Source: Planctomycetaceae bacterium (GTDB lineage: Bacteria; Planctomycetota; Planctomycetia; Pirellulales; Pirellulaceae). From it: a stretch of 64,000 nucleotides of DNA. Where the stretch lies: the NCBI GenBank assembly GCA_020638995.1, contig JACKHM010000001.1, forward strand, positions 2,418,001 through 2,482,000, read 5' to 3'. The notes under the pieces are model-generated. The model was not told the origin of the DNA. It searched no databases and worked only from the letters and a program-made list of their open reading frames with translations. The translations under genes were made by a program, and so were the position numbers. The stretch's first letter is position 1. Every line of letters begins with the position of its first letter. Positions 23,749 through 36,083 of this stretch are shown piece after piece.

Positions 23749-23944
23749 CTTCAACAATTTGGAAGCAAATTTGCGACTGCATTATGCGGTGCGCGTTAGT
23801 GCGTTGCGCAATGGGCTGATCTGTGGCGTTTCTCTACTCGTAGTCTATTGCCTTGAGTAAGTCGCAATCGTCAGCAAGTGGCGATTTGTGTAGATCTCAC
23901 ACCTGCGCAAGTCGAAACAGATTGCACCAGGGCTCGATTCCAAA

Positions 23945-26209
23945 ATGAACCAGCTGAATTCAAAGCGGCTAGGACGTAAGAGGCATGCATCCGTGCGCGG
24001 ATGTCGTGACGACGCCATCGGATCGATAACTGTCCCGCGGTGTTGGAGTGGCTGGGTTGCGTCGGCAACGGTCGTTAGTACTTGCCTCTTGGTGCTTACA
24101 TACTCTGCGCGGCAGATGTCGGAAGGTGCGCCCGCAACTAGTCCGACGAACGTCTACGAGACTGCATCGGCACAATCGAACCCGATTCCGCGAGTACGAT
24201 TCACGGACATCACAGATTTAGCCGGCATCGATTTTGTTCACGAGAACGGAGCCCGCGGACAGAAGCTGCTTCCGGAAACCATGGGCGGCGGTTGCGCATT
24301 TTTCGATTACGACTCGGACGGCGACCAGGATTTGCTGTTTGTCAATTCGCAGCCTTTGCCGGAAGCTCAGCAGAATGCCGGCCCGTCGTCGACGATGGGC
24401 TTATACCGCAACGACGGTCGCGGCCACTTCGACGACGTAACTGCCGGGTCAGGGCTCGATGTCGCTCTATCTGGCATGGGTGCAGCGGTTGGAGATTACG
24501 ACAACGATGGTCGAGTTGACGTTTTTCTTTCCGCGGTCGGTGGCAACAAGCTATTTCACAATGAGGGAAATGGCAGGTTTGTCGAGACGACGGACGCAGG
24601 CGTAACTGGTGACTCCAATGAGTGGAGCACTGGCTGTGGGTGGTTCGATTACGACAAGGATGGAGATTTGGACCTATTCGTCTGCAACTACGTTAAGTGG
24701 ACGCGAGAGCACGATTTGAAGCAGGGATTTCGTCTGCCCAGTGGCCAGCCAGCATATGGTCGGCCACAGAACTTCGACGGCGCGTTTCCCTACTTGTATC
24801 GCAACGAAGGAAACGGCAAATTCACCGATGTCTCGCAGCAAGCGGGCATTGAAGTCCGCGATCCATCGACCGGCGCGGCGATCAGCAAGTCACTAGGCGT
24901 GACCTTTGACGATTTTGACGGCGACGGTTGGTTGGATGTTGTCGTGGCGAACGACACGGTGCAAAACCAACTGTTTCGCAATCGCGGCAACGGAACCTTC
25001 GAAGAGGTTGGCGCGATGGCGGGGATCGCGTTTGATGCCACTGGAAGCGTACGTGGCGCGATGGGAATCGACTCGGCTTACTTTCGCAATAACGATGCTT
25101 TGGGAGTCGCAATCGGAAACTTCTCGAACGAGATGATGGCCTTGTATGTAGCCGACTCCGGCAATATGCAGTTCGCCGATCAAGCGATGGAGACGGGCCT
25201 CGGCCCAAACACGCTGAGAGAGCTCACGTTTGGAACCTGCTTCGTCGACTACGACCTCGATGGTTCCTTGGACCTGTTCGCTGCGAACGGACATTTGGAA
25301 CCGGAGATCAACACCGTCCAGCCCAGCCAGCAATACGCACAACCGCCACAACTTTTCTGGAATGGCGAAACAGCAACCGGTGGTGGGTTGCTACCGGTAG
25401 CGACCCAATTGAGCAGTCGGGACTTCACGCAGCCCACTGTCGGGCGAGGTGCCAGTTTTGCAGACATCGATGGCGACGGTGATCTGGATTTGCTCATCGC
25501 GGCCAATGGACGCGCTCCCCGCTTATTGCGGAACGACCAGGCGCTCGGACACCATTGGCTGCGGCTGAAGCTCGTAGGTTCTAGCAGCAACCGGGATGCT
25601 ATTGGAGCCCAAGTCGAAGTACAGTTACGCGATCGCAAATTGCGCCGTCGAGTGATGCCCACTCGTAGCTACCTGTCGCAAGCGGAATTGCCGCTCACCT
25701 TCGGACTGGGGACAGACGATCTTGTACATTCCATCACCATCCATTGGCCTGACGGCTCGCGACAAATTCTGCGGGACGTGCACGTGGACCGCAGCTACAA
25801 AATCGAACAAGGCAGCAAATCAGTAGCAACACGGAGCCTCCAACTCCCCGAGTCGGTTGCTGTGGCGAATAGCCAGTATTCGCAGCGCGACGGTCAATCC
25901 TTCCTCATACCCGGCGCTGCTCCGAGTTGCGGGGACTATCTACACGTCAGCGATCATGTGCCAGCCGCAAAGAACCGCGGCTCCGCACCGGAACGCACCT
26001 GCCACGGGCCATTATGTTCAAAAGCTCCGGGCGAGGGTCATGTTCCGCCGCCCAAACCAAATCGCACTGAGCAACAACAGCGAGATGCGATTGCCAGCTC
26101 AGTTCATCCTCCCGCGCCGGCGTTTCTCTGCGGCCATATCGGCGCAGATTCAGATGCCCTTCCCAGCTATCTAAGCGACCGAGTCTTCCGCCCTCCACGC
26201 GATTGCTGA
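23945..26209 (+). CDS. CRTAC1-type FG-GAP/ASPIC-UnbV protein with Cys-motif tail
   Basis: 754 aa. A membrane anchor or signal (ASATVVSTCLLVLTYSA, ~40-56) is followed by FG-GAP/VCBS repeats with calcium-type loops (FDYDSDGDQDLLFVN, GDYDNDGRVDVFLS, FDYDKDGDLDLFVC, FDDFDGDGWLDVVV, FADIDGDGDLDLLI) forming a beta-propeller (~75-530). An ASPIC/UnbV domain then carries NRDAIGAQVEVQL, RSYLSQAELPLTFGLG and ITIHWPDGSRQ (~540-620). The last ~130 residues are different: PSCGDYLH, TCHGPLCSKAPG and Pro-rich sequence, the same motif as in the upstream gene. Exported or surface protein; function of the class is poorly known. Confidence 0.85.
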   Translation: MNQLNSKRLGRKRHASVRGCRDDAIGSITVPRCWSGWVASATVVSTCLLVLTYSARQMSEGAPATSPTNVYETASAQSNPIPRVRFTDITDLAGIDFVHENGARGQKLLPETMGGGCAFFDYDSDGDQDLLFVNSQPLPEAQQNAGPSSTMGLYRNDGRGHFDDVTAGSGLDVALSGMGAAVGDYDNDGRVDVFLSAVGGNKLFHNEGNGRFVETTDAGVTGDSNEWSTGCGWFDYDKDGDLDLFVCNYVKWTREHDLKQGFRLPSGQPAYGRPQNFDGAFPYLYRNEGNGKFTDVSQQAGIEVRDPSTGAAISKSLGVTFDDFDGDGWLDVVVANDTVQNQLFRNRGNGTFEEVGAMAGIAFDATGSVRGAMGIDSAYFRNNDALGVAIGNFSNEMMALYVADSGNMQFADQAMETGLGPNTLRELTFGTCFVDYDLDGSLDLFAANGHLEPEINTVQPSQQYAQPPQLFWNGETATGGGLLPVATQLSSRDFTQPTVGRGASFADIDGDGDLDLLIAANGRAPRLLRNDQALGHHWLRLKLVGSSSNRDAIGAQVEVQLRDRKLRRRVMPTRSYLSQAELPLTFGLGTDDLVHSITIHWPDGSRQILRDVHVDRSYKIEQGSKSVATRSLQLPESVAVANSQYSQRDGQSFLIPGAAPSCGDYLHVSDHVPAAKNRGSAPERTCHGPLCSKAPGEGHVPPPKPNRTEQQQRDAIASSVHPPAPAFLCGHIGADSDALPSYLSDRVFRPPRDC

Positions 26210-26424
26210 TTGATCGCCGCTGGTCACATTCGCGAGTTTCGTTCGAAGATGGCCAATTGCGCCAGCGATATGTAACTCGACGCGTCATTTTGTGCCGACG
26301 GGCCCCTCTTGTATCTGGGTGAATTCGTGCGCGCACGAATTCTTCTGGATAGATCGTCTGGAAACGCGCCTGCGTTTGTCAGTCCATTCAGCAATCTGAT
26401 TTAATTTCATCGTGGAGATTCCTA

Positions 26425-27012
26425 ATGTCAACTTCTGCTGCTTGTTCTATTGAGGCTGCGGATCGCAAGCTTACCTGGATGGAAAAGCTCAATGGTCCTT
26501 GGCACAAGTACTCATTGTGGATTTATACGGCCATCGTATTAGCACATTGGATGGAGCACTTGGCACAAACCACTCAGATCTATCTGCTCGGCTGGCCGAT
26601 TCCCGACTCGCGGGGTGTCGTTGGGTTGTGGATTCCCTGGGTCGTCAAGTCCGAAGCGCTGCATTATGGCTACGCCATCGTCATGCTGATTGCGTTCTGG
26701 ATTCTGCGCACGGGTTTCGTAGGCCAATCCTACCGGTGGTGGATGATCGCGTTTTGGATTCAGTTCTGGCACCACATCGAGCATGCCTTGCTCCAGGGCC
26801 AAGCGATCTTTCATCACAATCTGTTTGACTCGCCCGTGCCGGTGAGCATCGTTCAGCTTGTGATCCCGCGAGTTGAGTTGCATCTGTTCTACAACACCAT
26901 CGTGTTCATCCCGATGGTGATCGCGATGTTCTACCACATGTTTCCTTTGCCGGGCGAAGTGCCGCATCAAGGCTGCTCGTGCGCCTGGCATCCGCGCATG
27001 GCGAAAGCTTGA
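26425..27012 (+). CDS. Polytopic membrane protein with His-rich helices (195 aa)
   Basis: At least four hydrophobic segments are visible (LWIYTAIVLAHWMEHL, LHYGYAIVMLIAFWIL, WWMIAFWIQFWHHIEHALL, LFYNTIVFIPMVIAMFYHMF). The helices carry clustered His (HWMEH, HHIEH, FYHMF), which could ligate haem or metal. The C-terminus ends HQGCSCAWHPRMA, a further Cys/His group. No family name recognised; similar small membrane proteins occur in actinobacteria and planctomycetes. It is followed by a small membrane protein and the ferredoxin/UnbU operon, so a part in an electron-transfer chain is plausible (inference). Confidence 0.65.
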   Translation: MSTSAACSIEAADRKLTWMEKLNGPWHKYSLWIYTAIVLAHWMEHLAQTTQIYLLGWPIPDSRGVVGLWIPWVVKSEALHYGYAIVMLIAFWILRTGFVGQSYRWWMIAFWIQFWHHIEHALLQGQAIFHHNLFDSPVPVSIVQLVIPRVELHLFYNTIVFIPMVIAMFYHMFPLPGEVPHQGCSCAWHPRMAKA

Positions 27013-27113
27013 TTTTACGCGTTCTGAATTCCCATGGTCATACACCCGGCCAGGGCGCTCGCTGCTTTGCGCGCCGTCTTGGCTGAAGGGTGAGTTTTCA
27101 AGAGAGGTGAAAC

Positions 27114-27308
27114 ATGAATCTCGTTCGTTCCGTTATGACATTCTTTCTGCTCCTGCTGTTGGCTGTGGCGGTCGCAGGCTGGATTTGGGCTGGCAGTCTG
27201 CCGACGCAAAAGATGGAGGGCGCACGCCTCGTGCTGGCTTTGTGTGGAGTGGCTTCACTGGGAGCCGTCGGGCTGCTTTGGACAGCCAAGCAACCCGTAG
27301 CCAATTGA
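27114..27308 (+). CDS. Small two-span membrane protein (64 aa)
   Basis: ATG at 27114 preceded by GAGAGGTGAAAC. Two hydrophobic helices (FFLLLLLAVAVAGWIWAG and LVLALCGVASLGAVGLLW) joined by a short basic loop. Ends 14 nt before the GTG of the YtkA-like lipoprotein gene, with a GAGGAGG site between, so co-transcribed. No family recognised. Size and position suit an accessory subunit of the membrane ferredoxin complex encoded next (inference). Confidence 0.6.
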   Translation: MNLVRSVMTFFLLLLLAVAVAGWIWAGSLPTQKMEGARLVLALCGVASLGAVGLLWTAKQPVAN

Positions 27309-27322
27309 TCGAGGAGGTCAAA

Positions 27323-27715
27323 GTGCTAAACCGCTACTTTGTATCGCTCGGCCTATGCGCTGCTCTGCTGTTTTGTGCCGGTTGCCGTTCGGCTTCGTCG
27401 GAGGCATCTCAGACCGAGGTCGACTTGACGATCGATCCTTCGCCGCCGCTGGTCGGCGACGCAGACGTATCGTTGACCTTGTCAGATGTCGGCGGCGCCG
27501 CTTTAGCAGGTGCGGATGTGCGGCTGGAAGGAAACATGAACCATGCGGGCATGAAGCCCTCGTTCGCCGAATTGCGCGAAATCGAACCCGGGCGGTATGT
27601 CGGTACACTCGAATTCACGATGGGAGGCGACTGGTTCATTCTCATGACGGCAAAAACGCCGGATGGAAAAACCGTCCAGCGCAAGATCGATGTGCTGGGA
27701 GTGAAATCGCCGTGA
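27323..27715 (+). CDS. YtkA/FixH-like lipoprotein (130 aa)
   Basis: A GTG start at 27323 has GAGGAGG 5 nt upstream. The signal LGLCAALLFCAGC-R has a lipobox Cys. The mature domain (VDLTIDPSPPLVGDADVSLT, AGADVRLEGNMNHAGMKP, PGRYVGTLEFTMGGDWFILM) is the Ig-like fold of YtkA/FixH proteins, with the typical 'xMxHxGM' (NMNHAGMKP) that may bind copper. FixH-type proteins accompany cytochrome oxidase and Cu-handling genes. The last 4 nt overlap the next start (GTGA), showing coupling to the membrane ferredoxin. Confidence 0.75.
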   Translation: MLNRYFVSLGLCAALLFCAGCRSASSEASQTEVDLTIDPSPPLVGDADVSLTLSDVGGAALAGADVRLEGNMNHAGMKPSFAELREIEPGRYVGTLEFTMGGDWFILMTAKTPDGKTVQRKIDVLGVKSP

Positions 27716-29223
27716 CTTCAACCGTGCAGGAACAACACGTTGCGAGAGACCGACCTCCGCACCGGCACGCTCGCCCGGCGTCTTTCGACGTCTTGCGACT
27801 GCCGTGGCTGGGGAGATTCCTACGTTGGCGCGGCTCGCGCAGGACGTTGCAATTGCCCGTGTTTGTGCTCAGTTTGGTCATGATCGCGCATGCGTTTTGG
27901 GGGCCGGATCTGGCGCCGAAGAATCTGGCCGCGCTGTTGACCTGGGTTCACTTTCGCGGGTTGGTTGTGTTGGTCATCCTGTTGGCCGGCAACTTGTTCT
28001 GCATGGCTTGTCCATTCATGTTGCCACGCGAGTTGGCTCGGCGCTGGATCGCTCCTCGCTGGGAGTGGCCGCGAGCACTGCGCAACAAGTGGCTGGCCAT
28101 TGCACTGTTCGTGCTTGTGCTGTTCGCCTACGAATGGTTGGATTTGTGGTCGAACCCGTTGTGGACGGGTATGCTGATCGTGACGTACTTTGCGGCGGCC
28201 CTAATCGTCGATTCGCTGTTTCGTCGGGCGTCGTTCTGCAAGTACTTTTGTCCGGTCGGCCAATTCAATTTCCTGAGTTCCACGCTATCTCCGTTGGAAG
28301 TGGCCGTGAGAGACAAGGCCGTCTGTGACGATTGCCAAACCAAGGATTGTATTCGCGGCGTTCGAAGGTCAGAGAACCCTTCGTCGGAACATTACCAACT
28401 GCCGATCGTGCAGCGTGGTTGCGAGTTGGCATTGTTTCAGCCGCGCAAGGTCGGCAATCTCGACTGCACGTTTTGTCTCGACTGTGTCTATGCCTGCCCG
28501 CATGACAATGTCGGCATTCTCGCCCGGCTGCCTGCCGAGCAGCTTGCCACGATTGGCACACGGTCCGGCATCGGCAAAGTGGAACGCCGCTTCGATTTCA
28601 CGGTACTGGCAACTATCTTCACATTCGGCGCACTGCTGAATGCGTTTGCCATGATCAGTCCGGTATACGCCCTGGAGCAGTCGATTGCCGACTTCACTGG
28701 GTTGCGCGTTGAGTGGCCGATCCTGACGGGAATGTTCACCGTCGCGCTGGTGCTGGAACCGGCGATCTTGTTGGGAGCCGCAGCGGTTGCGACGCGCTGG
28801 TGTACCGGCTCGCAGGAATCCATCTTGTCGATCGTCAATCACTTTGCCCGTTCGCTGGTGCCGATGGGGTTTGGGATTTGGTTGGCGCACTACGGATTTC
28901 ATTTCCTGACTGGGTTCTTGACTGTGGTTCCAGTTGCTCAAAATGCCGCACTGCAATCATTCGGATTGCCGCTGTTGGGCGAGCCGCTATGGCAACTCGG
29001 CGGACTTCCCGAATCGATCGTATTCCCAATGGAAGTTGGATTTCTGAGCTTAGGTCTGCTCGGTTCGTGGCTTGTTGCGTGGTCAATCGCACGTAATGTA
29101 ATGCCCCGCCGTACCGTGAACGGATTTGTGCCGTGGGCGCTGCTTTACTTGCTGCTGCTGACCGCCGCGTTGTGGATCATGACTCAGCCGATGGACATGC
29201 GCGGGACGTTCTTGGGAGGTTGA
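27712..29223 (+). CDS. NosR/CcoG-like polyferredoxin membrane protein
   Basis: A GTG start at 27712 overlaps the upstream stop (GTGA); 503 aa. Membrane helices occur at about 45-65, 75-100, 130-170 and again in the C-terminal third. The first Cys set is NLFCMACPFM and CKYFCPVGQFNFL, as in NosR/NapH/RdxA proteins, followed by CDDCQTKDC and a ferredoxin-type CTFCLDCVYACPHDN, giving two probable 4Fe-4S sites on the cytoplasmic side. It should move electrons across or along the membrane. Its downstream partners UnbU and UnbV make this a likely electron-supply unit (inference). Confidence 0.8.
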   Translation: MTSTVQEQHVARDRPPHRHARPASFDVLRLPWLGRFLRWRGSRRTLQLPVFVLSLVMIAHAFWGPDLAPKNLAALLTWVHFRGLVVLVILLAGNLFCMACPFMLPRELARRWIAPRWEWPRALRNKWLAIALFVLVLFAYEWLDLWSNPLWTGMLIVTYFAAALIVDSLFRRASFCKYFCPVGQFNFLSSTLSPLEVAVRDKAVCDDCQTKDCIRGVRRSENPSSEHYQLPIVQRGCELALFQPRKVGNLDCTFCLDCVYACPHDNVGILARLPAEQLATIGTRSGIGKVERRFDFTVLATIFTFGALLNAFAMISPVYALEQSIADFTGLRVEWPILTGMFTVALVLEPAILLGAAAVATRWCTGSQESILSIVNHFARSLVPMGFGIWLAHYGFHFLTGFLTVVPVAQNAALQSFGLPLLGEPLWQLGGLPESIVFPMEVGFLSLGLLGSWLVAWSIARNVMPRRTVNGFVPWALLYLLLLTAALWIMTQPMDMRGTFLGG

Positions 29224-29224
29224 T

Positions 29225-29854
29225 ATGTGTGACTTGAGCCAACATCGAAACTTGACTGTTATTGCGTTCGTTGCGTTCGGAATATCGATGGCAGTGGCTG
29301 ATTGCTCGCCTGTGTCGGCTCACGAAGGTCCGCCATTTCCAATTCTGATGGACAAGCCGTTGGCCGGTTATCTCGTCTCCGTCTGGGCCGATCCCGACAT
29401 TGGCGAGGCAACTTTCTTTGTTGTTGTCGAATCGCCGCAAGGCGGGCTGCCGGCAGAAGCACCAAGCGTTGCGATGTGGTTTGAGCCGGTCAGCGGCAGG
29501 CTCGACCGGGTGGCTTGCGAAACGAAACAAGAGGCTTTACGAAATCAGTTGCAGTTCATAGCCCAACCAAACTTCGATCAACGCGATCAGTGGACGGTCG
29601 GATTTCGTCTGACGTCCGCGAATGGCGTTTCGGAAGAGTTGACAGCGCAAGTCGAGTCGACGCCACCTGGGTTCGGCCCGTGGGACTTTGCCATCTACCT
29701 CTTTCCCTTCTTGTTGTTAGGGGGCATGTGGGTGTTGGCGATGATGCGCCGAAGCCGCATGAACTCCTCAGAACCGCAACGCTATCAACGCGACGATGAC
29801 CAAGCCCACGCCGATAGCATTTTGCCCAAGATCGAGATGAGACAGGGATCATGA
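29225..29854 (+). CDS. Exported membrane-anchored protein of the UnbU operon (209 aa)
   Basis: An N-terminal signal (TVIAFVAFGISMAVADCSPVSA) is followed by HEGPPFPILMDKPLAGY, a beta-rich domain (~40-145) and a C-terminal span (WDFAIYLFPFLLLGGMWVLA) with a polar cytoplasmic tail. 'AHEGPPFPIL.D...G.Y.VSVWADPDIG.ATFFV' is a pattern I recall from other planctomycete loci of this kind. No catalytic motif. It starts 1 nt after the ferredoxin gene and overlaps the next gene by 4 nt. Probably a periplasmic subunit of the same complex. Confidence 0.65.
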   Translation: MCDLSQHRNLTVIAFVAFGISMAVADCSPVSAHEGPPFPILMDKPLAGYLVSVWADPDIGEATFFVVVESPQGGLPAEAPSVAMWFEPVSGRLDRVACETKQEALRNQLQFIAQPNFDQRDQWTVGFRLTSANGVSEELTAQVESTPPGFGPWDFAIYLFPFLLLGGMWVLAMMRRSRMNSSEPQRYQRDDDQAHADSILPKIEMRQGS

Positions 29855-32800
29855 ACCAACTTCCTGACAACTCCTTGCGAACCATTGCCATAGCTTTCTT
29901 CGTGTTCCTCTCGGTAGTCGCGCTGAGCGGCGTGGCGTACTGGAAGTTTACGGCAGGCGGAACCGCGGAACCGGATTCGCCAGAAGCGGTCTCGCCAGAG
30001 GTGGTCGCCGACTTCTTTACGAGCTTGGCAGCGCTGGACGTGGAAGAGAACGAACGAGCGGCGCGGATGCTCACACGTGCGGTTCGGTTGGAGCCGGGTG
30101 AGCCGGCATTGTGGGCCAATTTGACGGTAGCACATATGCGATTGCGCGACATGCACAGTGCCCAACAAACGCTGAACACCGCGTTGTCGCTGGCAAGCGG
30201 TTCGCGCGAATTGGCCTTGATTCGCGCGGAAGTATTGGAGCAGGCTGGTGAGATTGAACCGGCCATCGAGCAACTCCGCAGCATCCATCAAGACTGGCCG
30301 GAGAATATCGCCGCCGCCTACTCGTTGTTCTCGCTGCTGGGACAGGTTCGTAGCACGGAAGCTGACGTGGAACGTCTTGAACTGCTTTCGGACATTCTGT
30401 CACGCGCTTCCGGCAATTTGAGGGCTCGATGTGAACAGGCTCGATTGGCGGCAAAGCTCCAGCACGGCGAACAGTTGCGAGAGGCTCTCGACGCACTCTT
30501 GCGGGACATCGACATCAGGCCTGCAGCTGCGCGTCAGCAACTGAGAAATGCGGACGGAGCCGCGCGAGCGAGTGACTATCGCAAGGCGGCGCAGTCGCTG
30601 ACATTTTTTGAGAATCTGTTGAAGCCTCAGCTCGAATATCAACAGAGCTTAACCGGGCTCGGCGTTTCGCACGGGATTTCGCTCGGCACACCACAAAGAA
30701 CCTTCTTGCGGTTAAAACTGCCGCAGGCCGAAGCGGCGGAAGCCGATGTCGCGATGAAGTTCGAACTAGAAGAGTTTCCCAAAACAGCAGCGCGGCCCGA
30801 TCTCGTTCTGGCCCTGGAGCAAGCCGGCGAGCGACGCTCGACCCTTATGTCGTTAGCCGGCAACATGCTGCAGGTCGGCGAGTCGGCCGCGCTGCCTTTT
30901 CCAGGATCGTCGATCGACGCGATTCCTTCAAGCATCGCGGCAGCCGATTTGGACAATGACTTTCGACAAGACCTGGTCGTTGCCGGCACGGAAGGTTGCC
31001 GCGTTTATGGCCAACAGAAAGACGGTTCGTTTGCGCAGCACCCCGTTGCGCTCAACGAATTTACAAGGCAGTGGCTTTCGGTCTGGGCGGTGGACGTTGA
31101 ATCGGACGGCGACCTCGACCTTTTGCTCAGCGATCATCAATCACCGCTCCGCTGGATTCGCAACAACGGCGACATGACGTTTACAGCTGTCGAGGAATTC
31201 ATTGCGGCTGACCGAATCCGTGATCTCGAAACGGTTGATTTTGACGGCGATGGAGATGTCGATCTGGCGACTTTGGACACGTCCGGCGCTGTGGCGGTTT
31301 GGCACAACGAACGCAGTGGAAAGTACATTGCCGCACAGACGTCATTTGTGCAGCCGCGTCTAGCATTGACGACGGGGGACGTGGACCGCGATGGACGAAT
31401 CGATCTGATTTCGATATCGCAGTTGGGTGAAGTGAGCAAGGCGTCTTGCGATACGGATGGCACCTGGTCCGAGTCGCCGTTGTTGAATTGGTCACCAGCT
31501 ACATCTCTCGCCAGCGCACAACCCGGCGACGTCTTTCTCGCGGTTGCGGACACCGACAACAACGGTGGCGTTGATGTGGTTGCCAGCGCGAATGACGAGA
31601 CGGCCATCTGGCTGCGCGGCGCGGCCGACCAGTGGTCACAGCTTGCCGACTCACCGGCCTTGCAGGTTGCGTCCGTGGCGGAAATCAATGATGACGGCCT
31701 ATTGGATCTGGTCGGGATGAACGCCGACGGCGGTTGCGTGGCGATGAACCGCAGCCAAGCCGGTTATGGCTGGCACGTGATTCAAACTCTGGCCAACACG
31801 GCAGCTGGCGACAAGCGGATCAACGCCTTCGGAGTGGGAGGTAGAATCGAGATTCGCGCCGGAAAGCTTGTACAAGCGGCCTCGATCCAATCGCCACGAG
31901 TCCATTTTGGTTTGGGTCGACACCAGACGGCTGACGTAGCTCGAATCGTGTGGCCCAACGGAACGGTCCAAGCGGAGTTTGACTTACAGTCCAAGGCCAC
32001 GCTCGTCGCGAACCAACGTCTCAAGGGTTCCTGTCCTTGGGTGTTCGCGTTCGACGGCGAGGAATTTCAGTTCGTCAAGGATTTCATTTGGCGGTCGCCG
32101 TTGGGCCTGCGGATCAACGCGCAATCGACGGCTGGCGTCACGCAGACAGAAGACTGGATTACAATCCCCGGGGAGCGTTTGGCCCCAAGCGAAGGCCGTT
32201 ATCAAGTACGAATTACTGCCGAGCTTTGGGAGACGCATTTCTTTGATCAAGTAAAGCTTCTCGCGGTGGATCATCCGGCCGGCTTCGATCTGCTGGTCGA
32301 CGAACGCTTTGTGCCCAACGCGGCACCTGCTCATCGCGTCCGCCTCGTTACGCGCCGCCAACCCTTGCAACAAGTGACCGACCATCGCGGTAAGCCGATG
32401 GACGTGGTGCTGCATGCGAACGATGGTCTGTATGCGGACGATTTCGCGTTGGGCCAATATCAAGGAGTTGCGGAAGAACATTGGATCGAATTTGATCTAC
32501 CACCGGACGTGGCGGCCGATCGCGACGTGTTGATCGTGGGTCATGGTTGGGTATATCCGACTGACAGTTCATTAAACGTCGCGCTGGCTCAAGGCAACGC
32601 AGCGAGGCCGTTCGGCTTGATCTTGGAACAGCGGGGTGCGGACGGCAAGTGGCGAGTGCTGGACGACAACCTGGGATTTCCCGCAGGTAAGAACAAAGAC
32701 GTGTTGATCGCGCTGCCCGACGAAGCATTCACTGTTTCCAGGCACTTTCGCTTGCGGACCAACATGGAAGTCTATTGGGATTCGCTGGGCTGGAGCTACG

Positions 32801-33347
32801 AGATCGTAGATGTTGGAACGACCGCAACCGAAATGCCGACCGAAGTTGCCGAGTTGCGGCGGCGAGGCTACTCAAAGCTCTTGCCGATCAATCGCCGGCG
32901 CCCCGATACGCCGGTCTATAGACTCGAATCAACTCAACAGCGGTGGCTCGACCTGGAAGGATACTACACGCGCTTCGGCGACATCCGCGAGTTACTGACG
33001 GCCGTGGACAACCGCTACGTGATTATGAACGCGGGTGACGAGTTGGTGTTTGAGTTCGAAGTGGTTGACAAAGTTCCCGAAGGTTGGAAAAGGGATTTCG
33101 TTTTGGTTGGCGATGGCTGGGTCAAAGACGGTGACTTCAACACTGCCTTTTCAAAGTCGATTGGTCCTCTGCCGACCCATGAAGACGTTGAATATTCAGG
33201 GCCACTCGTTCCCTTGGAGCGAGATCCGGTTTTCCAACAGCACCGTAATGATTGGCAACTTTACCACACACGTTATGTAACGCCTCGACACTTCCAGCGC
33301 GGGCTCCGGCCTATACCGTCTCCTCAGACAAGCGGAGAAACATCACG

Positions 33348-33351
<4 letters not shown>
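29851..33351 (+). CDS. Giant TPR/FG-GAP/UnbV protein (1166 aa)
   Basis: An N-terminal membrane anchor (TIAIAFFVFLSVVALSGVAYW) precedes TPR helices (~45-260; e.g. EPGEPALWANLTVAHMRLRD), then FG-GAP repeats (DLDNDFRQDLVVAG, DVESDGDLDLLLSD, DFDGDGDVDLATLD, DVDRDGRIDLISIS; ~360-640), an UnbV-type segment (VHFGLGRH, VARIVWPNGTVQ; ~670-720), and a ~450-residue beta-rich C-terminal region starting CPWVFAFDGEEFQFVKDF. The architecture is known from planctomycete and acidobacterial CRTAC1-like proteins. The start overlaps the upstream stop (ATGA) and the end overlaps the next start, so it is a fixed member of the operon. Exported; function unknown. Confidence 0.8.
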
Positions 33352-35140
<1,789 letters not shown>

Positions 35141-35144
<4 letters not shown>

Positions 35145-36070
35145 GCGAAATCACAAGCAGCCAATCTACAGATACAACAGCAACTAGTGTCGAGAATCCA
35201 ACGCAGAAGGAAGATCACGCTACGGCACGATCGATCGTCTGGAAGAAATGGTTGAGTTTTGATAACCGCTTTCTCGCGCCGGCTTTGATCACCTGCATTC
35301 TGCTGGGTGGACAGATCACGTTCGGGATTCTGGAAAGCTGGACGCGCACACTACTGGCGATCGGCATGGCGATGCTGATTGAATTGGTGCTGGGCAAACT
35401 GATGGTCGGCAAGTTTCCTCATCTCGCGAGCGCCTACATCTCGGGCATCAGCGTTGGAATTTTGATCCGCTCGCCGCACTTCTGGCCATATGCACTGTGC
35501 GCCGCGCTCTCGATCACATCGAAGTACGTATTGCGTTGGAACAATCGGCACTTGTGGAACCCATCGAACTTTGGCGTCAGCGCGATGCTTTTTTTGTATC
35601 CGGCCGCCGTCGCCAGCCTGAGCATCCAGTGGGGTAACTTCCTGTGGCCAATGATTGTTGTCTGGTGCTTGGGTTCGATCATCATCGGACGCCTGAAGCG
35701 GTTTCATATCTGTCTGACGTACGTCGTGTCGTTCGTTGTGTTGTCCGGTGTTCGAACGCTGATCACGGGCGTTCCGTTTGCGAGCAACGTCGCGCCGCTG
35801 ACCGGGCCGATGTATCAGCTGTTCGTGTTCTTTATGATCACCGATCCGCGCACGACAGTCAGCGGCAGGCGCGGCCAGTGCCTGGTCGCGTTACTTGTGG
35901 CCGTGGCCGAAATGGTATTGCGGCTTGCGCAGGTGATTCATGCGCCGTATTATGCCCTGTTCCTGGTCGGCCCTACGGCGATGGCGATCGAACTCGCTTG
36001 GAATCAGCGCAAGGAAAGTACAGTCTGTCACGTCGCGGATGCCGCGGTCGCGGAATCAAAAGCATCCTGA
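35141..36070 (+). CDS. UnbU-like RnfD/NqrB-family membrane protein
   Basis: ATG at 35141 overlaps the upstream stop; 309 aa. Nine or ten hydrophobic helices. Diagnostic stretches are FPHLASAYISGISVGILIRS, LSITSKYVLRWNNRHLWNPS, NFGVSAMLFLYPAAVASLSI, LTGPMYQLFVFFMITDPRTT and HAPYYALFLVGPTAMAIELA, matching my memory of UnbU proteins (RnfD/NqrB superfamily). RnfD/NqrB carry covalent FMN and pass electrons in ion-pumping complexes. With the NosR/CcoG-like ferredoxin upstream and UnbV outside, an electron path ferredoxin-UnbU-UnbV is suggested (inference). No other rnf/nqr genes are present. Confidence 0.8.
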
Positions 36071-36083
36071 AGGAGTTATCCGC

